Below are positions 8,627 to 17,022 of a DNA stretch of 44,142 bases, one piece after another. Below the pieces are notes generated by a model that saw only the letters and a list, made by a program, of their open reading frames with translations, had not been told where the DNA came from and did not search any database. Source of the DNA: Amnibacterium sp. (lineage in GTDB: Bacteria; Actinomycetota; Actinomycetes; Actinomycetales; Microbacteriaceae); the NCBI RefSeq assembly GCF_025463795.1, contig NZ_JAODBE010000028.1, positions 1 to 44,142 of the forward strand, given 5' to 3'. The first letter of the stretch is position 1. Every line of letters starts with the position of its first letter. A program made the position numbers and the translations under genes.

Positions 8627-8800
8627 TCGGGTCGCGTGGGGTCGCGAGAACCGCTCCCAGGGTGGGCCCCTGCCGCCGGTTCCTGACCGCCGCGCAGCGG
8701 CGGTCATGCCGTGACGGTAGGGATCGATTCCCCCGGGCGGTCCTTCTCCCTGGGTCGCGTGGGGTCGCGAGAACTCCTCGCAGGGTGGGCCCCTGCGGCG
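8611..8800 (+). repeat. Pair of imperfect ~65-nt direct repeats downstream of tRNA-Thr
   Basis: Copy A spans about 8611-8674 and copy B about 8736-8800. Both run GGCGGTCCTTCTC, a variable 4-6 nt, GGGTCGCGTGGGGTCGCGAG, AAC, a variable 7 nt, then AGGGTGGGCCCCTGC. Copy A begins in the 3' arm of the tRNA terminator. Copy B is joined directly to the second tRNA tail, so the junction in B looks like tRNA end fused to terminator arm with about 30 bp removed. Confidence 0.75.
8684..8706 (+). terminator. Perfect 10-bp hairpin in the post-tRNA spacer
   Basis: TGACCGCCGC (8684-8693) pairs perfectly with GCGGCGGTCA (8697-8706) around a GCA loop. It lies between the two direct repeats and could be a second terminator. 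Together with the repeats it fills the 8581-8853 spacer, where I see no open reading frame with coding character. Confidence 0.5.
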
Positions 8801-8853
8801 GCGACCGCCGGACCGCTCAGTCGGCGGCCGATAGCGTTTCCGTGGAGGTGCGC

Positions 8854-9855
8854 ATGACCGACGACGGCTTCGGCTGGGGGATACTCGCGACGGGATGGAT
8901 CGCGCAGACGTTCACCCAGGACCTCAAGGACGCGGGGCTGCGCGTCGCGGCCGTCGGCAGCCGCACCGCCGAGCGCGCCCAGGCGTTCGCCGACGAGCAC
9001 GGCATCCCGCACGCGCACGGCTCGTGGGAAGCGCTGGCCGCGGATCCGACGGTCGACGCCGTGTACGTGGCGACGCCGCATCCCTTCCACGCCGAGGCCG
9101 CGAGGATCGCCCTCGAGCACGGCAAGCACGTACTCGTCGAGAAGTCGTTCACGTTGAACGCGGCGGAGGCGGAGACCGTCGTCGCGCTCGGGGCCGAGCG
9201 CGGCCTCGTCGTCCTCGAGGCGATGTGGACCCGGTTCCTGCCGCACATGGCGGAGATCCACGCGGCCATCGCCGCCGGCGAGATCGGCACCCCGCAGGTG
9301 CTCGTCGCCGACCACACCCAGGCGCTGCCCTCCGACCCGGCGCACCGCATGAACGATCCGGAGCTCGGCGGCGGGGCCCTGCTCGACCTCGGCGTCTACC
9401 CGATCTCGTTCGGCGTCGACCTCTTCGGGCTCCCCATGGCGGTGGACGCGACCGCGACCTTCACCCCGACGGGTGTCGACCAGCGTGTGCAGGGCGTGCT
9501 CACCCACGAGGGCGGGGCCTCGACGGTGTTCCTCGCCGCCTCGAACCTCGCGGGGGCGAACCGCGCCTCCATCCTCGGCACCGGCGGCTCGATCGAGATC
9601 GAGCACACCTGGTACACCCCGACCACGTACACCGTGCTCGACCTGGACCAGAAGGTCGTGCGCACCTCCCGCCCCGAGGTGCCGGGCCGCGGCATGCAGT
9701 ACCAGGCGCTCGAGCTCGAGGCGCTGGCCCGTGCCGGTCGCACGAGCAGCGAGCGGATGCCCGCGGAGCAGTCCGTCGGCGTCATGCGGGCGCTCGACGC
9801 CGTTCGCGAGCGGATCGGCTTCGTCTACCCGCAGGAGCGCCGCGCCGCCGGATGA
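8854..9855 (+). CDS. Gfo/Idh/MocA-family NAD(P)-dependent oxidoreductase
   Basis: Dehydrogenase of 333 residues. The N-terminal Rossmann fold has GWGILATGWIAQTF, then a dinucleotide-binding half with YVATPHPFHAEAARIALEHGKHVLVEKS; the EKP motif of the family is EKS here. The C-terminal alpha/beta domain contains LGGGALLDLGVYPISF, typical of the trans-1,2-dihydrobenzenediol dehydrogenase/glucose-fructose oxidoreductase branch. The start was placed at ATG 8854, preceded by GGAGG (8844-8848) with 5-nt spacing; TAGCGT (8832-8837) may be the -10, so longer upstream starts are unlikely. The substrate is probably a sugar or cyclitol but cannot be named. It stands alone after the tRNA. Confidence 0.9.
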   Translation: MTDDGFGWGILATGWIAQTFTQDLKDAGLRVAAVGSRTAERAQAFADEHGIPHAHGSWEALAADPTVDAVYVATPHPFHAEAARIALEHGKHVLVEKSFTLNAAEAETVVALGAERGLVVLEAMWTRFLPHMAEIHAAIAAGEIGTPQVLVADHTQALPSDPAHRMNDPELGGGALLDLGVYPISFGVDLFGLPMAVDATATFTPTGVDQRVQGVLTHEGGASTVFLAASNLAGANRASILGTGGSIEIEHTWYTPTTYTVLDLDQKVVRTSRPEVPGRGMQYQALELEALARAGRTSSERMPAEQSVGVMRALDAVRERIGFVYPQERRAAG

Positions 9856-9879
9856 GCGGGCGCCGCGCAGGTCGCTGCC

Positions 9880-9885
9880 TACACT
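9880..9885 (+). promoter_or_regulatory. -10 box of a leaderless dacB promoter
   Basis: TACACT is followed by exactly 6 nt (GGCGCG) and then the dacB ATG at 9892, so transcription would start at or next to the start codon. The 36-nt spacer contains no Shine-Dalgarno sequence. Confidence 0.5.
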
Positions 9886-9891
9886 GGCGCG

Positions 9892-11307
9892 ATGCGGAGG
9901 CGGACCACCGCGATCATCGGCGGCGCGACCCTCGTCGCCCTCGTCGCGGGTTGCTGGGGAGCGGCGCACGCCATGGGCGGCGCGCAGCCTGCGACGACCG
10001 TCGCGGCACGCCCGGCCGCAGCCGTCGCTACCTCCGCGGCGGCTCCGACGCCGGCCCTCACGCGGACGCCGACCGCGACGCCCACGCCGAAGCCGACCGT
10101 GAAGGCCGTCGCCCGCACCTGCTCCATCGCGGCCGTCGCCCGCGACCCGCGCCTCCTGCACTTCCAGGGGGCGGTGCTCGACGTGAAGACGGGCAAGCAG
10201 CTGTTCGGCCGCGGGGCGGACACGCCGTCCCGCACCGCCAGCGTGCTGAAGGTCCTCACCACGGCGGCGGCGCTGCACGTCCTCGGACCCGACTACCGCC
10301 TGACCACGAAGGTCGTGGCCGGCAGCGCGCCCGGCGAGATCGTGCTCGTCGGCGGCGGCGACGTCACCCTCTCCCGCACGCCGGCCGGCAGCACGCCGTA
10401 CTACTCCGGCGCCGCTCACCTCTCCGACCTCGCCCGGCAGGTGAAGAAGGCCTGGGCCGCGGATCCCGCCCACAAGGGCGGAAGGATCACCCACATCGTG
10501 CTCGACTCGTCCTACTTCGGCGGCCCGTCCTGGCAGCCCTCCTGGGCCGTCGCGGAGCGCATCGACGGCACCACCCCGAAGATGACGGCGCTCATGGTCG
10601 ACGGCGACCGCGACAACCCGTACGCCACGGTCTCGCACCGCAGCACGGATCCGGTCGGCCGCGCCGGGAGCGTGTTCGCGGGCTACTTCGGTTCGGTGAA
10701 GGTCACCCGGGGCACGGCGCCCGCCGGCGCGAAGGTGCTCGGTGCGGTGCACTCGCAGCCCGTCTCGACGCTCGTCAAGCAGACCCTCATCGTCTCCGAC
10801 AACACGCTCGCGGAGGCCCTCGCCCGCGTCACCGCGATCGTCTCGGGCGCCGGCAACACGTTCTCCGCCGAGCAGGCGGGCACCCTCGGCGGCCTCCAGA
10901 CGTACGGCGTCGACACGACCGGCATCCGGATCGTCGACGGATCCGGCCTCAGCGACGACAACCGTGTCGCGCCGAGATACCTCACGAAGCTCATGGTGAA
11001 GGTGCTGCACCGTGATGGGGCGCTCGGCGCCCTCTACGACGGCCTGCCGATCGCGGGCCGCACCGGGTCGCTCAGCTACTCGGATCGCTTCCAGGGCGCC
11101 GCGGCCCGCGCCGACGGTCAGGTGCACGCGAAGACCGGCTGGATCGACACCGGCTACACGCTCGCCGGGATCATCCACGCGAAGGACGGCACGATGCTCA
11201 CCTTCGCGTTCTACGCCCTCGGGTCGATCAGCGAGTCGACGAAGTACGCCCTCGACGGGATCACCGCCGACACCTGGGCCTGCGGAGCGAAGCTCTCGAA
11301 CGGCTGA
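9892..11307 (+). CDS. dacB: D-alanyl-D-alanine carboxypeptidase/endopeptidase (PBP4, class C)
   Basis: Penicillin-binding protein of peptidase family S13, 471 residues, that trims or opens peptidoglycan stem peptides outside the membrane. Residues 1-30 are a signal-anchor (RRTTAIIGGATLVALVAGC), followed by an Ala/Thr/Pro-rich linker (about 35-70). The three active-site motifs are S117-V-L-K120 (ASVLKVL), S302-D-N304 and K414-T-G416 (HAKTGWIDTG). The long insertion between SxxK and SxN is the extra domain expected in PBP4. The transcript is probably leaderless (TACACT, 6 nt, ATG). No operon partner is visible. Confidence 0.94.
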   Translation: MRRRTTAIIGGATLVALVAGCWGAAHAMGGAQPATTVAARPAAAVATSAAAPTPALTRTPTATPTPKPTVKAVARTCSIAAVARDPRLLHFQGAVLDVKTGKQLFGRGADTPSRTASVLKVLTTAAALHVLGPDYRLTTKVVAGSAPGEIVLVGGGDVTLSRTPAGSTPYYSGAAHLSDLARQVKKAWAADPAHKGGRITHIVLDSSYFGGPSWQPSWAVAERIDGTTPKMTALMVDGDRDNPYATVSHRSTDPVGRAGSVFAGYFGSVKVTRGTAPAGAKVLGAVHSQPVSTLVKQTLIVSDNTLAEALARVTAIVSGAGNTFSAEQAGTLGGLQTYGVDTTGIRIVDGSGLSDDNRVAPRYLTKLMVKVLHRDGALGALYDGLPIAGRTGSLSYSDRFQGAAARADGQVHAKTGWIDTGYTLAGIIHAKDGTMLTFAFYALGSISESTKYALDGITADTWACGAKLSNG

Positions 11308-11370
11308 CCAGTGCTGGAAGCGCTCCCTCCTGATCGCTCGCCGGGCGGGCGGCGGTCCTCGGACGCGACC

Positions 11371-11376
11371 TACGAT
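11371..11376 (+). promoter_or_regulatory. -10 box of a leaderless pncA promoter
   Basis: TACGAT followed by exactly 6 nt (GGCGGC) and the ATG at 11383. No Shine-Dalgarno sequence fits in the gap, which also argues against the longer in-frame start at 11311. Confidence 0.5.
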
Positions 11377-11382
11377 GGCGGC

Positions 11383-11964
11383 ATGGCGCGCGCCCTCCTC
11401 GTCGTCGACGTGCAGAACGACTTCACCGAGGGCGGTGCCCTGGGCGTCGACGGAGGCGCGGCCGTCGCGGCCGCCATCACCGAGCACCTCGCGCGCCACC
11501 GCGGCGACTACGACCTGGTGGTCGCCTCGCGCGACTGGCACGACGGCGACACCGACAACGGGGGCCACTTCGCGACCGGCGAGCCGGATTTCGTCGACAC
11601 CTGGCCGGTGCACTGCGTCGCCGGCACGGCGGGCGCCGAGTACCACTCCGCACTCGCCGTCGACCGGATCGACGCGCATGTGCGCAAGGGCCAGGGCGAG
11701 CCGGCCTACTCCGCGTTCGAAGGGGTGCTCGACGACGGGGAACCGCTCGCCGGCCTGCTCGCCGACCGCGGCGTGACCGACCTCGACGTCGTCGGCATCG
11801 CCACCGACTACTGCGTCCGCGCGTCCGCCCTGGACGCGGTTGCGACCGGTGCGCACGTGCGGGTGCTCACCGACCTCGTCGCCGGCGTCGCCGCCGCCTC
11901 CAGCGCCGCCGCCCTGGAGGAGCTGCGAGCGGCCGGGGTCGAGACGGTGCCCGCCGGCTCCTGA
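11383..11964 (+). CDS. pncA: Nicotinamidase/pyrazinamidase (isochorismatase fold)
   Basis: Cysteine hydrolase of 193 residues that deamidates nicotinamide to nicotinate in NAD salvage. The catalytic triad is visible: D9 in VVDVQNDF, K102 in VRKGQGEPAYSAF and C144 in GIATDYCVRASA. The metal site is D51-W-H53 and H62 in SRDWHDGDTDNGGHF. These motifs are diagnostic for PncA rather than generic isochorismatases. A longer frame opens upstream, but the ATG at 11383 gives the standard N-terminus and is positioned for leaderless expression. In mycobacteria the orthologue activates pyrazinamide. Confidence 0.95.
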   Translation: MARALLVVDVQNDFTEGGALGVDGGAAVAAAITEHLARHRGDYDLVVASRDWHDGDTDNGGHFATGEPDFVDTWPVHCVAGTAGAEYHSALAVDRIDAHVRKGQGEPAYSAFEGVLDDGEPLAGLLADRGVTDLDVVGIATDYCVRASALDAVATGAHVRVLTDLVAGVAAASSAAALEELRAAGVETVPAGS

Positions 11965-11992
11965 TCCCGTCGGGTGCCCGGACGGCCGCCCG

Positions 11993-11998
11993 TAGGAT
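11993..11998 (+). promoter_or_regulatory. Putative -10 box upstream of the gabD operon
   Basis: TAGGAT in the gap between pncA and the aldehyde dehydrogenase gene. It would give a leader of about 70 nt carrying the AAGGAGG at 12063-12069. No -35 consensus is evident. Confidence 0.35.
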
Positions 11999-12075
11999 CG
12001 GATCCAGCGCGGTCCCGCCGAACCCGAGGCCCTCCCGCCCGTTCGGCGCCGCGTGCACGAGCAAGGAGGCACGGC

Positions 12076-13551
12076 ATGACGACGGCGGCGGATGAGGCGA
12101 AGGTGCTGGCCGATGTGCCGACCGGCCTGCTGATCGGCGGCACCTGGCAGGACGCGACGGGCGGACGCCGATTCGACGTCCTCGACCCCTCGACGGGCTC
12201 GACGCTCGTCTCGGTCGCCGATGCCTCGCCCGAGGACGCCGTGCGCGCACTCGACGCCGCCGTCGGCGCGCAGGACGCCTGGGCCGCCACCGCACCCCGC
12301 ACCCGCAGCGACATCCTCCGCCGCGCGTGGGAGGCGGTGCAGGCCCGGCGGGACGACATCGCGCTGCTCATGACGCTCGAGATGGGCAAACCGCTCGCCG
12401 AGTCCCTCGGCGAGGTGACGTACGGATCCGAGTTCCTGCGCTGGTTCTCGGAGGAGGCCGTGCGCATCACCGGCCGGTACGGGGTCAACCCCGAGGGCAC
12501 CGGCCGCACCATCGTCTCCCAGCACCCCGTCGGGCCCTGCTACCTGATCACCCCCTGGAACTTCCCCCTGGCGATGGCGACGCGGAAGATCGCCCCGGCG
12601 CTCGCCGCCGGCTGCACCGTGGTCGTGAAGCCGGCCGAGCTCACACCGCTGACGACCCTCTACGTCGCCCGGCTGCTCGAGGAGGCCGGCCTTCCGCCGG
12701 GCGTGCTGAACGTCGTCCCCACGACGACGGCGGCCGCGATCACCGAGCCGCTCCTCGCGGACCGCCGCCTCCGCAAGCTGAGCTTCACCGGCTCGACGCC
12801 GGTCGGCGTGAAGCTCCTGCAGCAGGCCGCGGGCAACGTGCTGCGCACCTCCATGGAGCTGGGCGGCAACGCGCCGTTCGTCGTGTTCGACGATGCGGAC
12901 GTCGATGCGGCCGTCGAGGGCGCCATGCTGGCGAAGTTCCGCAACATCGGGCAGGCCTGCACCGCCTCCAACCGGTTCCTCGTGCACGAGGCCGTCGCGG
13001 ACGAGTTCGCCGACAAGCTCACCGCCCGCGTGCAGGCGCTGCCGATCGGCCGCGGCACCGACGAGGGCGTGCGCATCGGCCCGCTCATCAACGAGGCGGC
13101 GGTCGGCAAGGCCGAGGAGCTCGTGCAGGACGCCGTCGAACGCGGGGCGACCGTCCGCATCGGAGGCGGTCCGATCGACCGGCCCGGCACCTTCTACTCG
13201 CCGACGGTGCTCGACCGCGTCCCGCCCGGCAGCGACATCCTGCGAACCGAGATCTTCGGCCCGGTCGTGGGCATCGCCCGCTTCGCCACCGAGGACGACG
13301 CCGTCCGCCTCGCGAACAACACCGAGTACGGGCTCGTCTCCTACGTCTACACGAAGGACCTCGCCCGCGGGCAGCGGATGATCGAACGCCTCGAGACCGG
13401 GATGATGGGCCTGAACGCCGGCGTGATCTCCAACGCCTCGGCGCCGTTCGGCGGCGTCAAGCAGTCCGGAATCGGCCGCGAGGGCGGCTTCGAGGGCATC
13501 CACGAGTACCTCTCGACGAAGTACACGATGACGCCGTCGCCGTTCGCCTGA
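12076..13551 (+). CDS. gabD: NAD(P)-dependent aldehyde dehydrogenase, succinate-semialdehyde dehydrogenase type
   Basis: Aldehyde dehydrogenase of 491 residues. The catalytic pair is C295 in GQACTASNRF and E261 in MELGGNAP; the cofactor region has PWNFPLAMATRKIAPALAAGC and VVVKPAELTP, and SFTGSTPVG is present. Overall pattern and the C-terminal SGIGREGGFEGIHEYLSTKY match GabD. Start at ATG 12076 is fixed by AAGGAGG at 12063-12069. Four nt separate it from the aldo/keto reductase, itself coupled to L-fuconate dehydratase. That context makes a role on lactaldehyde, made when 2-keto-3-deoxy-fuconate is cleaved, an alternative to succinate semialdehyde; sequence does not settle it. Confidence 0.85.
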   Translation: MTTAADEAKVLADVPTGLLIGGTWQDATGGRRFDVLDPSTGSTLVSVADASPEDAVRALDAAVGAQDAWAATAPRTRSDILRRAWEAVQARRDDIALLMTLEMGKPLAESLGEVTYGSEFLRWFSEEAVRITGRYGVNPEGTGRTIVSQHPVGPCYLITPWNFPLAMATRKIAPALAAGCTVVVKPAELTPLTTLYVARLLEEAGLPPGVLNVVPTTTAAAITEPLLADRRLRKLSFTGSTPVGVKLLQQAAGNVLRTSMELGGNAPFVVFDDADVDAAVEGAMLAKFRNIGQACTASNRFLVHEAVADEFADKLTARVQALPIGRGTDEGVRIGPLINEAAVGKAEELVQDAVERGATVRIGGGPIDRPGTFYSPTVLDRVPPGSDILRTEIFGPVVGIARFATEDDAVRLANNTEYGLVSYVYTKDLARGQRMIERLETGMMGLNAGVISNASAPFGGVKQSGIGREGGFEGIHEYLSTKYTMTPSPFA

Positions 13552-13555
13552 TCCG

Positions 13556-14542
13556 ATGATGGACCTGCGGACGACCAGGCGGGGGATCCCGCTGACCGAG
13601 CTCGGCTTCGGCACCGCGCCGCTCGCGGGGCTGTTCACCCCCGTCAGCGAGGAGCAGGCCGCCGGAACCCTCGAGGCGGCGTGGGACGAAGGATTCCGGT
13701 ACTTCGACACCGCGCCGCACTACGGGCTCGGCCTCGCCGAGCGCCGGCTGGGGCAGGCGCTCGCGGGGTGGCCGCGCGACGAGGTCGTCGTCTCGACGAA
13801 GGTCGGGCGGCTGCTCGTGCCGAACCCCGGCGGCGAGGACCGGATGGACGACGACGGCTTCGCCGTGCCCGCCGCCGTGCGCCGCGAGTTCGACTTCAGT
13901 CGCGACGGCATCCTCCGCTCGTTCGAGGAGAGCTTGACGCGGCTCGGCCTGGACCGTGTCGACATCGTCTACCTCCACGACCCCGACCAGCACTGGGAGG
14001 CGGCGTCGACGACGGGGATCGAGACCCTCGTCGAGCTGCGCGACGAGGGCGTGGTCCGCGCGATCGGCGCGGGCATGAACCAGTCGGCGATGCTCACCGC
14101 GTTCGTCCGCCGCACGGACATCGACCTCGTCCTCGTCGCGGGGCGGTACACCCTGCTCGAGCAGGGCGCGCTCGACGACCTCCTGCCGGCGGCGGCGGAG
14201 CGGGGGGTCGATGTGGTGGCCGGTGCGATCTACAACTCCGGGCTGCTCAGCCGGCCTCGGCCGGCGCCGGACGCCACCTACGACTACGCGCCGGTGCCGA
14301 CGGACGTCCGCGACCGGGTGGTGCGGCTCGCCGAGGCCTGCGAGGCCGCGGGCACGAGCCTGCCGGTCGCGGCGACGCGCTTTCCGCTTCGCAACCCGCA
14401 GGTCGTGTCCGCGGTGCTCGGCCTTCGCAGCCCCGAGGAGGTGGCCGAGGCCGTCCGCCGGGCCACGACGCCGATCCCCGGCACGCTCTGGCCCGACCTC
14501 GTCGAGAGCGGGCTGCTCGATCCCCGGGAGGGCTCACGATGA
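13556..14542 (+). CDS. Aldo/keto reductase, probable L-fucose/D-threo-aldose 1-dehydrogenase
   Basis: NAD(P)-dependent AKR of 328 residues with a TIM barrel. The catalytic tetrad is D51, Y56 ([10 protein letters not shown]), K82 (VVSTKVGR) and H141 (VYLHDPD). The N-terminus [15 protein letters not shown] and the [15 protein letters not shown] loop resemble the D-threo-aldose/L-fucose dehydrogenase and pyridoxal-reductase-like AKR branch. Immediate coupling (ATGA overlap at 14539-14542) to L-fuconate dehydratase supports oxidation of L-fucose to L-fuconolactone. The operon lacks a visible lactonase, which may be encoded elsewhere or bypassed by spontaneous hydrolysis. Confidence 0.85.
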   Translation: MMDLRTTRRGIPLTELGFGTAPLAGLFTPVSEEQAAGTLEAAWDEGFRYFDTAPHYGLGLAERRLGQALAGWPRDEVVVSTKVGRLLVPNPGGEDRMDDDGFAVPAAVRREFDFSRDGILRSFEESLTRLGLDRVDIVYLHDPDQHWEAASTTGIETLVELRDEGVVRAIGAGMNQSAMLTAFVRRTDIDLVLVAGRYTLLEQGALDDLLPAAAERGVDVVAGAIYNSGLLSRPRPAPDATYDYAPVPTDVRDRVVRLAEACEAAGTSLPVAATRFPLRNPQVVSAVLGLRSPEEVAEAVRRATTPIPGTLWPDLVESGLLDPREGSR

Positions 14543-15852
14543 CGCGCATCACCGGCATCCGCACGCACGACGTCCGCTTCCCGACGTCGCTGACGCAGGA
14601 CGGGTCGGACGCCATGAACAAGGTGACCGACTACTCGGCCGCCTACGTCGTGCTCGAGACGGACGAGCCCGGCCTCGCCGGCCACGGCTTCACCTTCACG
14701 ATCGGCCGCGGCAACGACCTCTGCTGCGCGGCGGCGGAGCAGAGGGGGCGACCCCTCGTCGGACGGGACGTGGACGAGCTCGTCGGCGACCTCGGCCGCA
14801 CCTACCGGGACCTCGCATCCGACAGCCAGCTGCGGTGGCTCGGCCCCGAGAAGGGCGTCGTGCACCTCGCGATGGCCGCCGTCATGAACGCGGTGTGGGA
14901 CCTCGCCGCCCGTCGCGCGGGGAAGCCGCTCTGGCGGCTGCTCGTCGACATGACCCCCGAGCAGCTGGCGGACGCGGCCGACCTGAAGTACCTGTCCGAC
15001 GTGCTCACCCGCGATGAGGCGGTCGCGATGCTCGCCGAGCTGGCGCCCACCCGCGAGCAGCGGGTCGCGGAGCTCGAGGCCGCAGGCGGCTACCCGTGCT
15101 ACACGACGAGCGCCGGCTGGCTCGGCTACAGCGACGACAAGCTGCGGCACCTGCTCCGCGAGGCCGTCGACGCGGGGTACCGGCACGTGAAGCTGAAGGT
15201 CGGATCCGACCTCGAGGACGACGTGCGGCGCCTCACCATCGCGCGCGAGGTCATCGGCTGGGACGCGAACCTGATGATCGACGCGAACCAGGTGTGGGAC
15301 GTGCCCGAGGCGATCGCGTGGATGGAGCGGCTCGCCGAGTTCCGGCCGCTCTGGATCGAGGAGCCGACGAGCCCCGACGACGTGCTCGGCCACGCGGCCA
15401 TCCGCCGCGCCGTCGCGCCGATCGGCGTCGCGACCGGCGAGCACGGCATGAACCGGGTGCTCTTCAAGCAGCTGTTCCAGGCGGAGGCGATCGACTTCTG
15501 CCAGCTCGACTCGGCGCGGCTCGCGAGCGTGAACGAGATCCTCGCCGTCTACCTGATGGCGAAGCAGTTCGGGGTGCCGGTCTGCCCGCACGCGGGCGGG
15601 GTCGGACTCTGCGAGCTGGTGCAGCACCTGTCGATCTTCGACTTCGTCGCGGTGTCCGGCACGCTCGAGCATCGGGTGACCGAGTACGTCGACCACCTCC
15701 ACGAGCACTTCACCGACCCGTGCGTCGTCGTGGACGGCCGCTACCTGCTGCCGACGGCGCCCGGCTACAGCGCGCGGATGCACGAGGCATCCGTCGCCCG
15801 CTTCACCTTTCCGGACGGCGAGTACTGGGCGACGGCGGGGCTTCCGGCCTGA
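14539..15852 (+). CDS. L-fuconate dehydratase (enolase superfamily)
   Basis: Enzyme of 437 residues that dehydrates L-fuconate to 2-keto-3-deoxy-L-fuconate. The mandelate-racemase-type barrel shows K218-x-K220 (HVKLKVG), metal ligands D248 (MIDANQ), E274 (WIEEP) and E301 (TGEHG), and the D324/H351 dyad (CQLDSA, CPHAGG). These positions match, residue for residue as I recall them, those of the characterised Xanthomonas FucD, which makes this an unusually firm functional call. ATG 14539 overlaps the AKR stop. The later steps (2-keto-3-deoxy-fuconate dehydrogenase or aldolase) are not in the window. A palindrome at 15878 follows the stop. Confidence 0.93.
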   Translation: MTRITGIRTHDVRFPTSLTQDGSDAMNKVTDYSAAYVVLETDEPGLAGHGFTFTIGRGNDLCCAAAEQRGRPLVGRDVDELVGDLGRTYRDLASDSQLRWLGPEKGVVHLAMAAVMNAVWDLAARRAGKPLWRLLVDMTPEQLADAADLKYLSDVLTRDEAVAMLAELAPTREQRVAELEAAGGYPCYTTSAGWLGYSDDKLRHLLREAVDAGYRHVKLKVGSDLEDDVRRLTIAREVIGWDANLMIDANQVWDVPEAIAWMERLAEFRPLWIEEPTSPDDVLGHAAIRRAVAPIGVATGEHGMNRVLFKQLFQAEAIDFCQLDSARLASVNEILAVYLMAKQFGVPVCPHAGGVGLCELVQHLSIFDFVAVSGTLEHRVTEYVDHLHEHFTDPCVVVDGRYLLPTAPGYSARMHEASVARFTFPDGEYWATAGLPA

Positions 15853-15877
15853 CCGCGCGCTCCTCAGCGCCCCACAG

Positions 15878-15965
15878 ATCGCGCCGTTCCGGAGTTTTCG
15901 TCCGACACGCCGCGCATTCCGCCCGCGCCGCGGCGTGTCGTCCGATTTCTCCGGAACCGCGCGAT
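15878..15965. repeat. 88-nt bulged palindrome, copy 1 (REPIN-like)
   Basis: Outer arms of 17 nt (ATCGCGCCGTTCCGGAG at 15878-15894 and 15949-15965, one mismatch), 8-nt unpaired flanks, inner arms of 12 nt (CGACACGCCGCG at 15903-15914 and its perfect complement at 15929-15940) and a 14-nt centre. It sits between two converging genes and may also stop transcription. A second copy lies at 17023-17110. Confidence 0.85.
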
Positions 15966-15987
15966 GAGGAGACCGGCGGATGGCGGA

Positions 15988-16914
15988 TCAGCGGGAGAGG
16001 GCCAGCGGACGGCCTTCGGCGAGAACCCGTCGGACGACATCGAGCACCCAAGGCCAACGGTTCATCACCTGGTCGTAGGTGAAGCGCAGGACTCGGTGGC
16101 CGTACCAGGCCATCAGGGCGTCCCGCTCCCGGTCGCGGGTGAACGCCTGCTCAGCGCTGTGCTGCATGCCGTCGACCTCGATCACCAGCCAGTCGTCCAC
16201 GACGAAGTCGGCGCGGTACTCGCTGGTCACCCAGACCTGCGTCCGGAAGCTGAGGCCGGCCGCGCCCAGCCCGAGCCGCGTGATCGACTCCGCTGGACTC
16301 TCACAACTCGGATCCGCGAGGTCCACTGCGGCGCGCAGATGCCGGGGCAGTTCCTCCCGAAGGAGTGCGAGGTGTGAGGGCGGAACGAGCGGCTCCGCCG
16401 CGTTGCGGGAAGCGATCGCCGAGTCGATGGCCGCCGTCAACCACGCCGGCGGCACGCAGCTCGCCATCTGCAGGAGGGCGTCCACCGGATCGACGACGAA
16501 GCCCAGCGTCGGATGCGTTCGGCGCTCCCAGTGCCACCGCACGCCCCGCTCATCGCCGGCGAACGCCCGAACCGCCGCGTCGTCGCTCCGCCGCTGGCGC
16601 GTGGCGTGCTCGTCGAGGCTGACGTGGACGACCGCGTCCACCCGCTCGGGCGTCGCGAGGCCGAAGTGTGCGGCTGCGCTCAGGCATCCGAGCATGCCGC
16701 CGACCCGCACCGCCCGAAGGCCGTCGGGCGGCACCGCCGGGGACGCGTACCAGCCGATCCTCGGCCGGACGAGCAGGCCGCGCTGCAGGAGGTAGGCGAC
16801 TTCGTGGCGCCGGAAGCCCGCTTCGAGCAGCACGCGGAGGGGCACGAGGTCGCCGTGGCGCCGCAGCACGGCGGCCAGGTGTCGCGGATTCGGATCGGGG
16901 CGACGGGGGGCCAT
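15988..16914 (-). CDS. DUF559-type (VSR-like) putative endonuclease with N-terminal AbiEi-like winged helix
   Basis: Protein of 308 residues from ATG 16914. The N-terminal ~70 residues (RHLAAVLRRHGDLVPLRVLLEAGFRRHEVAYLLQRG) resemble the winged-helix region of AbiEi-type antitoxins. The middle (about 75-190) is family-specific. The C-terminal ~95 residues form a VSR/PD-(D/E)xK-like fold: E209 (SPAESI), D236 (YRADFVVD), E246-x-D248 (IEVDG), then HRVLRFTYDQV. A GTG at 16983 would add 23 residues; neither start has a good ribosome binding site. Such genes are frequent, often multicopy, in Microbacteriaceae and of unknown function. It is bracketed by two related 88-nt palindromes. Confidence 0.82.
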   Translation of the reverse strand: MAPRRPDPNPRHLAAVLRRHGDLVPLRVLLEAGFRRHEVAYLLQRGLLVRPRIGWYASPAVPPDGLRAVRVGGMLGCLSAAAHFGLATPERVDAVVHVSLDEHATRQRRSDDAAVRAFAGDERGVRWHWERRTHPTLGFVVDPVDALLQMASCVPPAWLTAAIDSAIASRNAAEPLVPPSHLALLREELPRHLRAAVDLADPSCESPAESITRLGLGAAGLSFRTQVWVTSEYRADFVVDDWLVIEVDGMQHSAEQAFTRDRERDALMAWYGHRVLRFTYDQVMNRWPWVLDVVRRVLAEGRPLALSR

Positions 16915-17022
16915 GGCCGGTGAGGGTGCACGGTTCGGCGCGGCCCGGCGGACGCGATCCCGGCTGACCGCCGTGATCGTCACGGACGAAGGCCTGGGGA
17001 GAAGCGGACGCCACGTCCGTTC

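Larger units (their letters stand above)
8562..8740 (+). repeat. Duplicated tRNA-Thr 3' end (attachment-site-like direct repeat)
   Basis: The 17-nt sequence TCGATTCCCCCGGGCGG from the T-loop and acceptor arm of tRNA-Thr (8562-8578) is repeated exactly at 8724-8740. The second copy is preceded by GGGA, so a T-arm-like hairpin could still form. The two copies are 162 bp apart and enclose no gene. tRNA 3' ends are classic integrase attachment sites, so this may be the scar of a lost element or a local duplication; no integrase is present. Confidence 0.7.

Noticed and set aside
8562-8740. A second tRNA gene at the repeat
   Set aside because: Only the T-arm and acceptor end recur; D-arm and anticodon arm are absent.
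8704-13710. Continuous 1668-codon minus-strand open frame
   Set aside because: It lies opposite five well-supported plus-strand genes; its translation is Arg/Gly/Asp-rich with no family motifs. Antisense frames stay open by chance in DNA this GC-rich.
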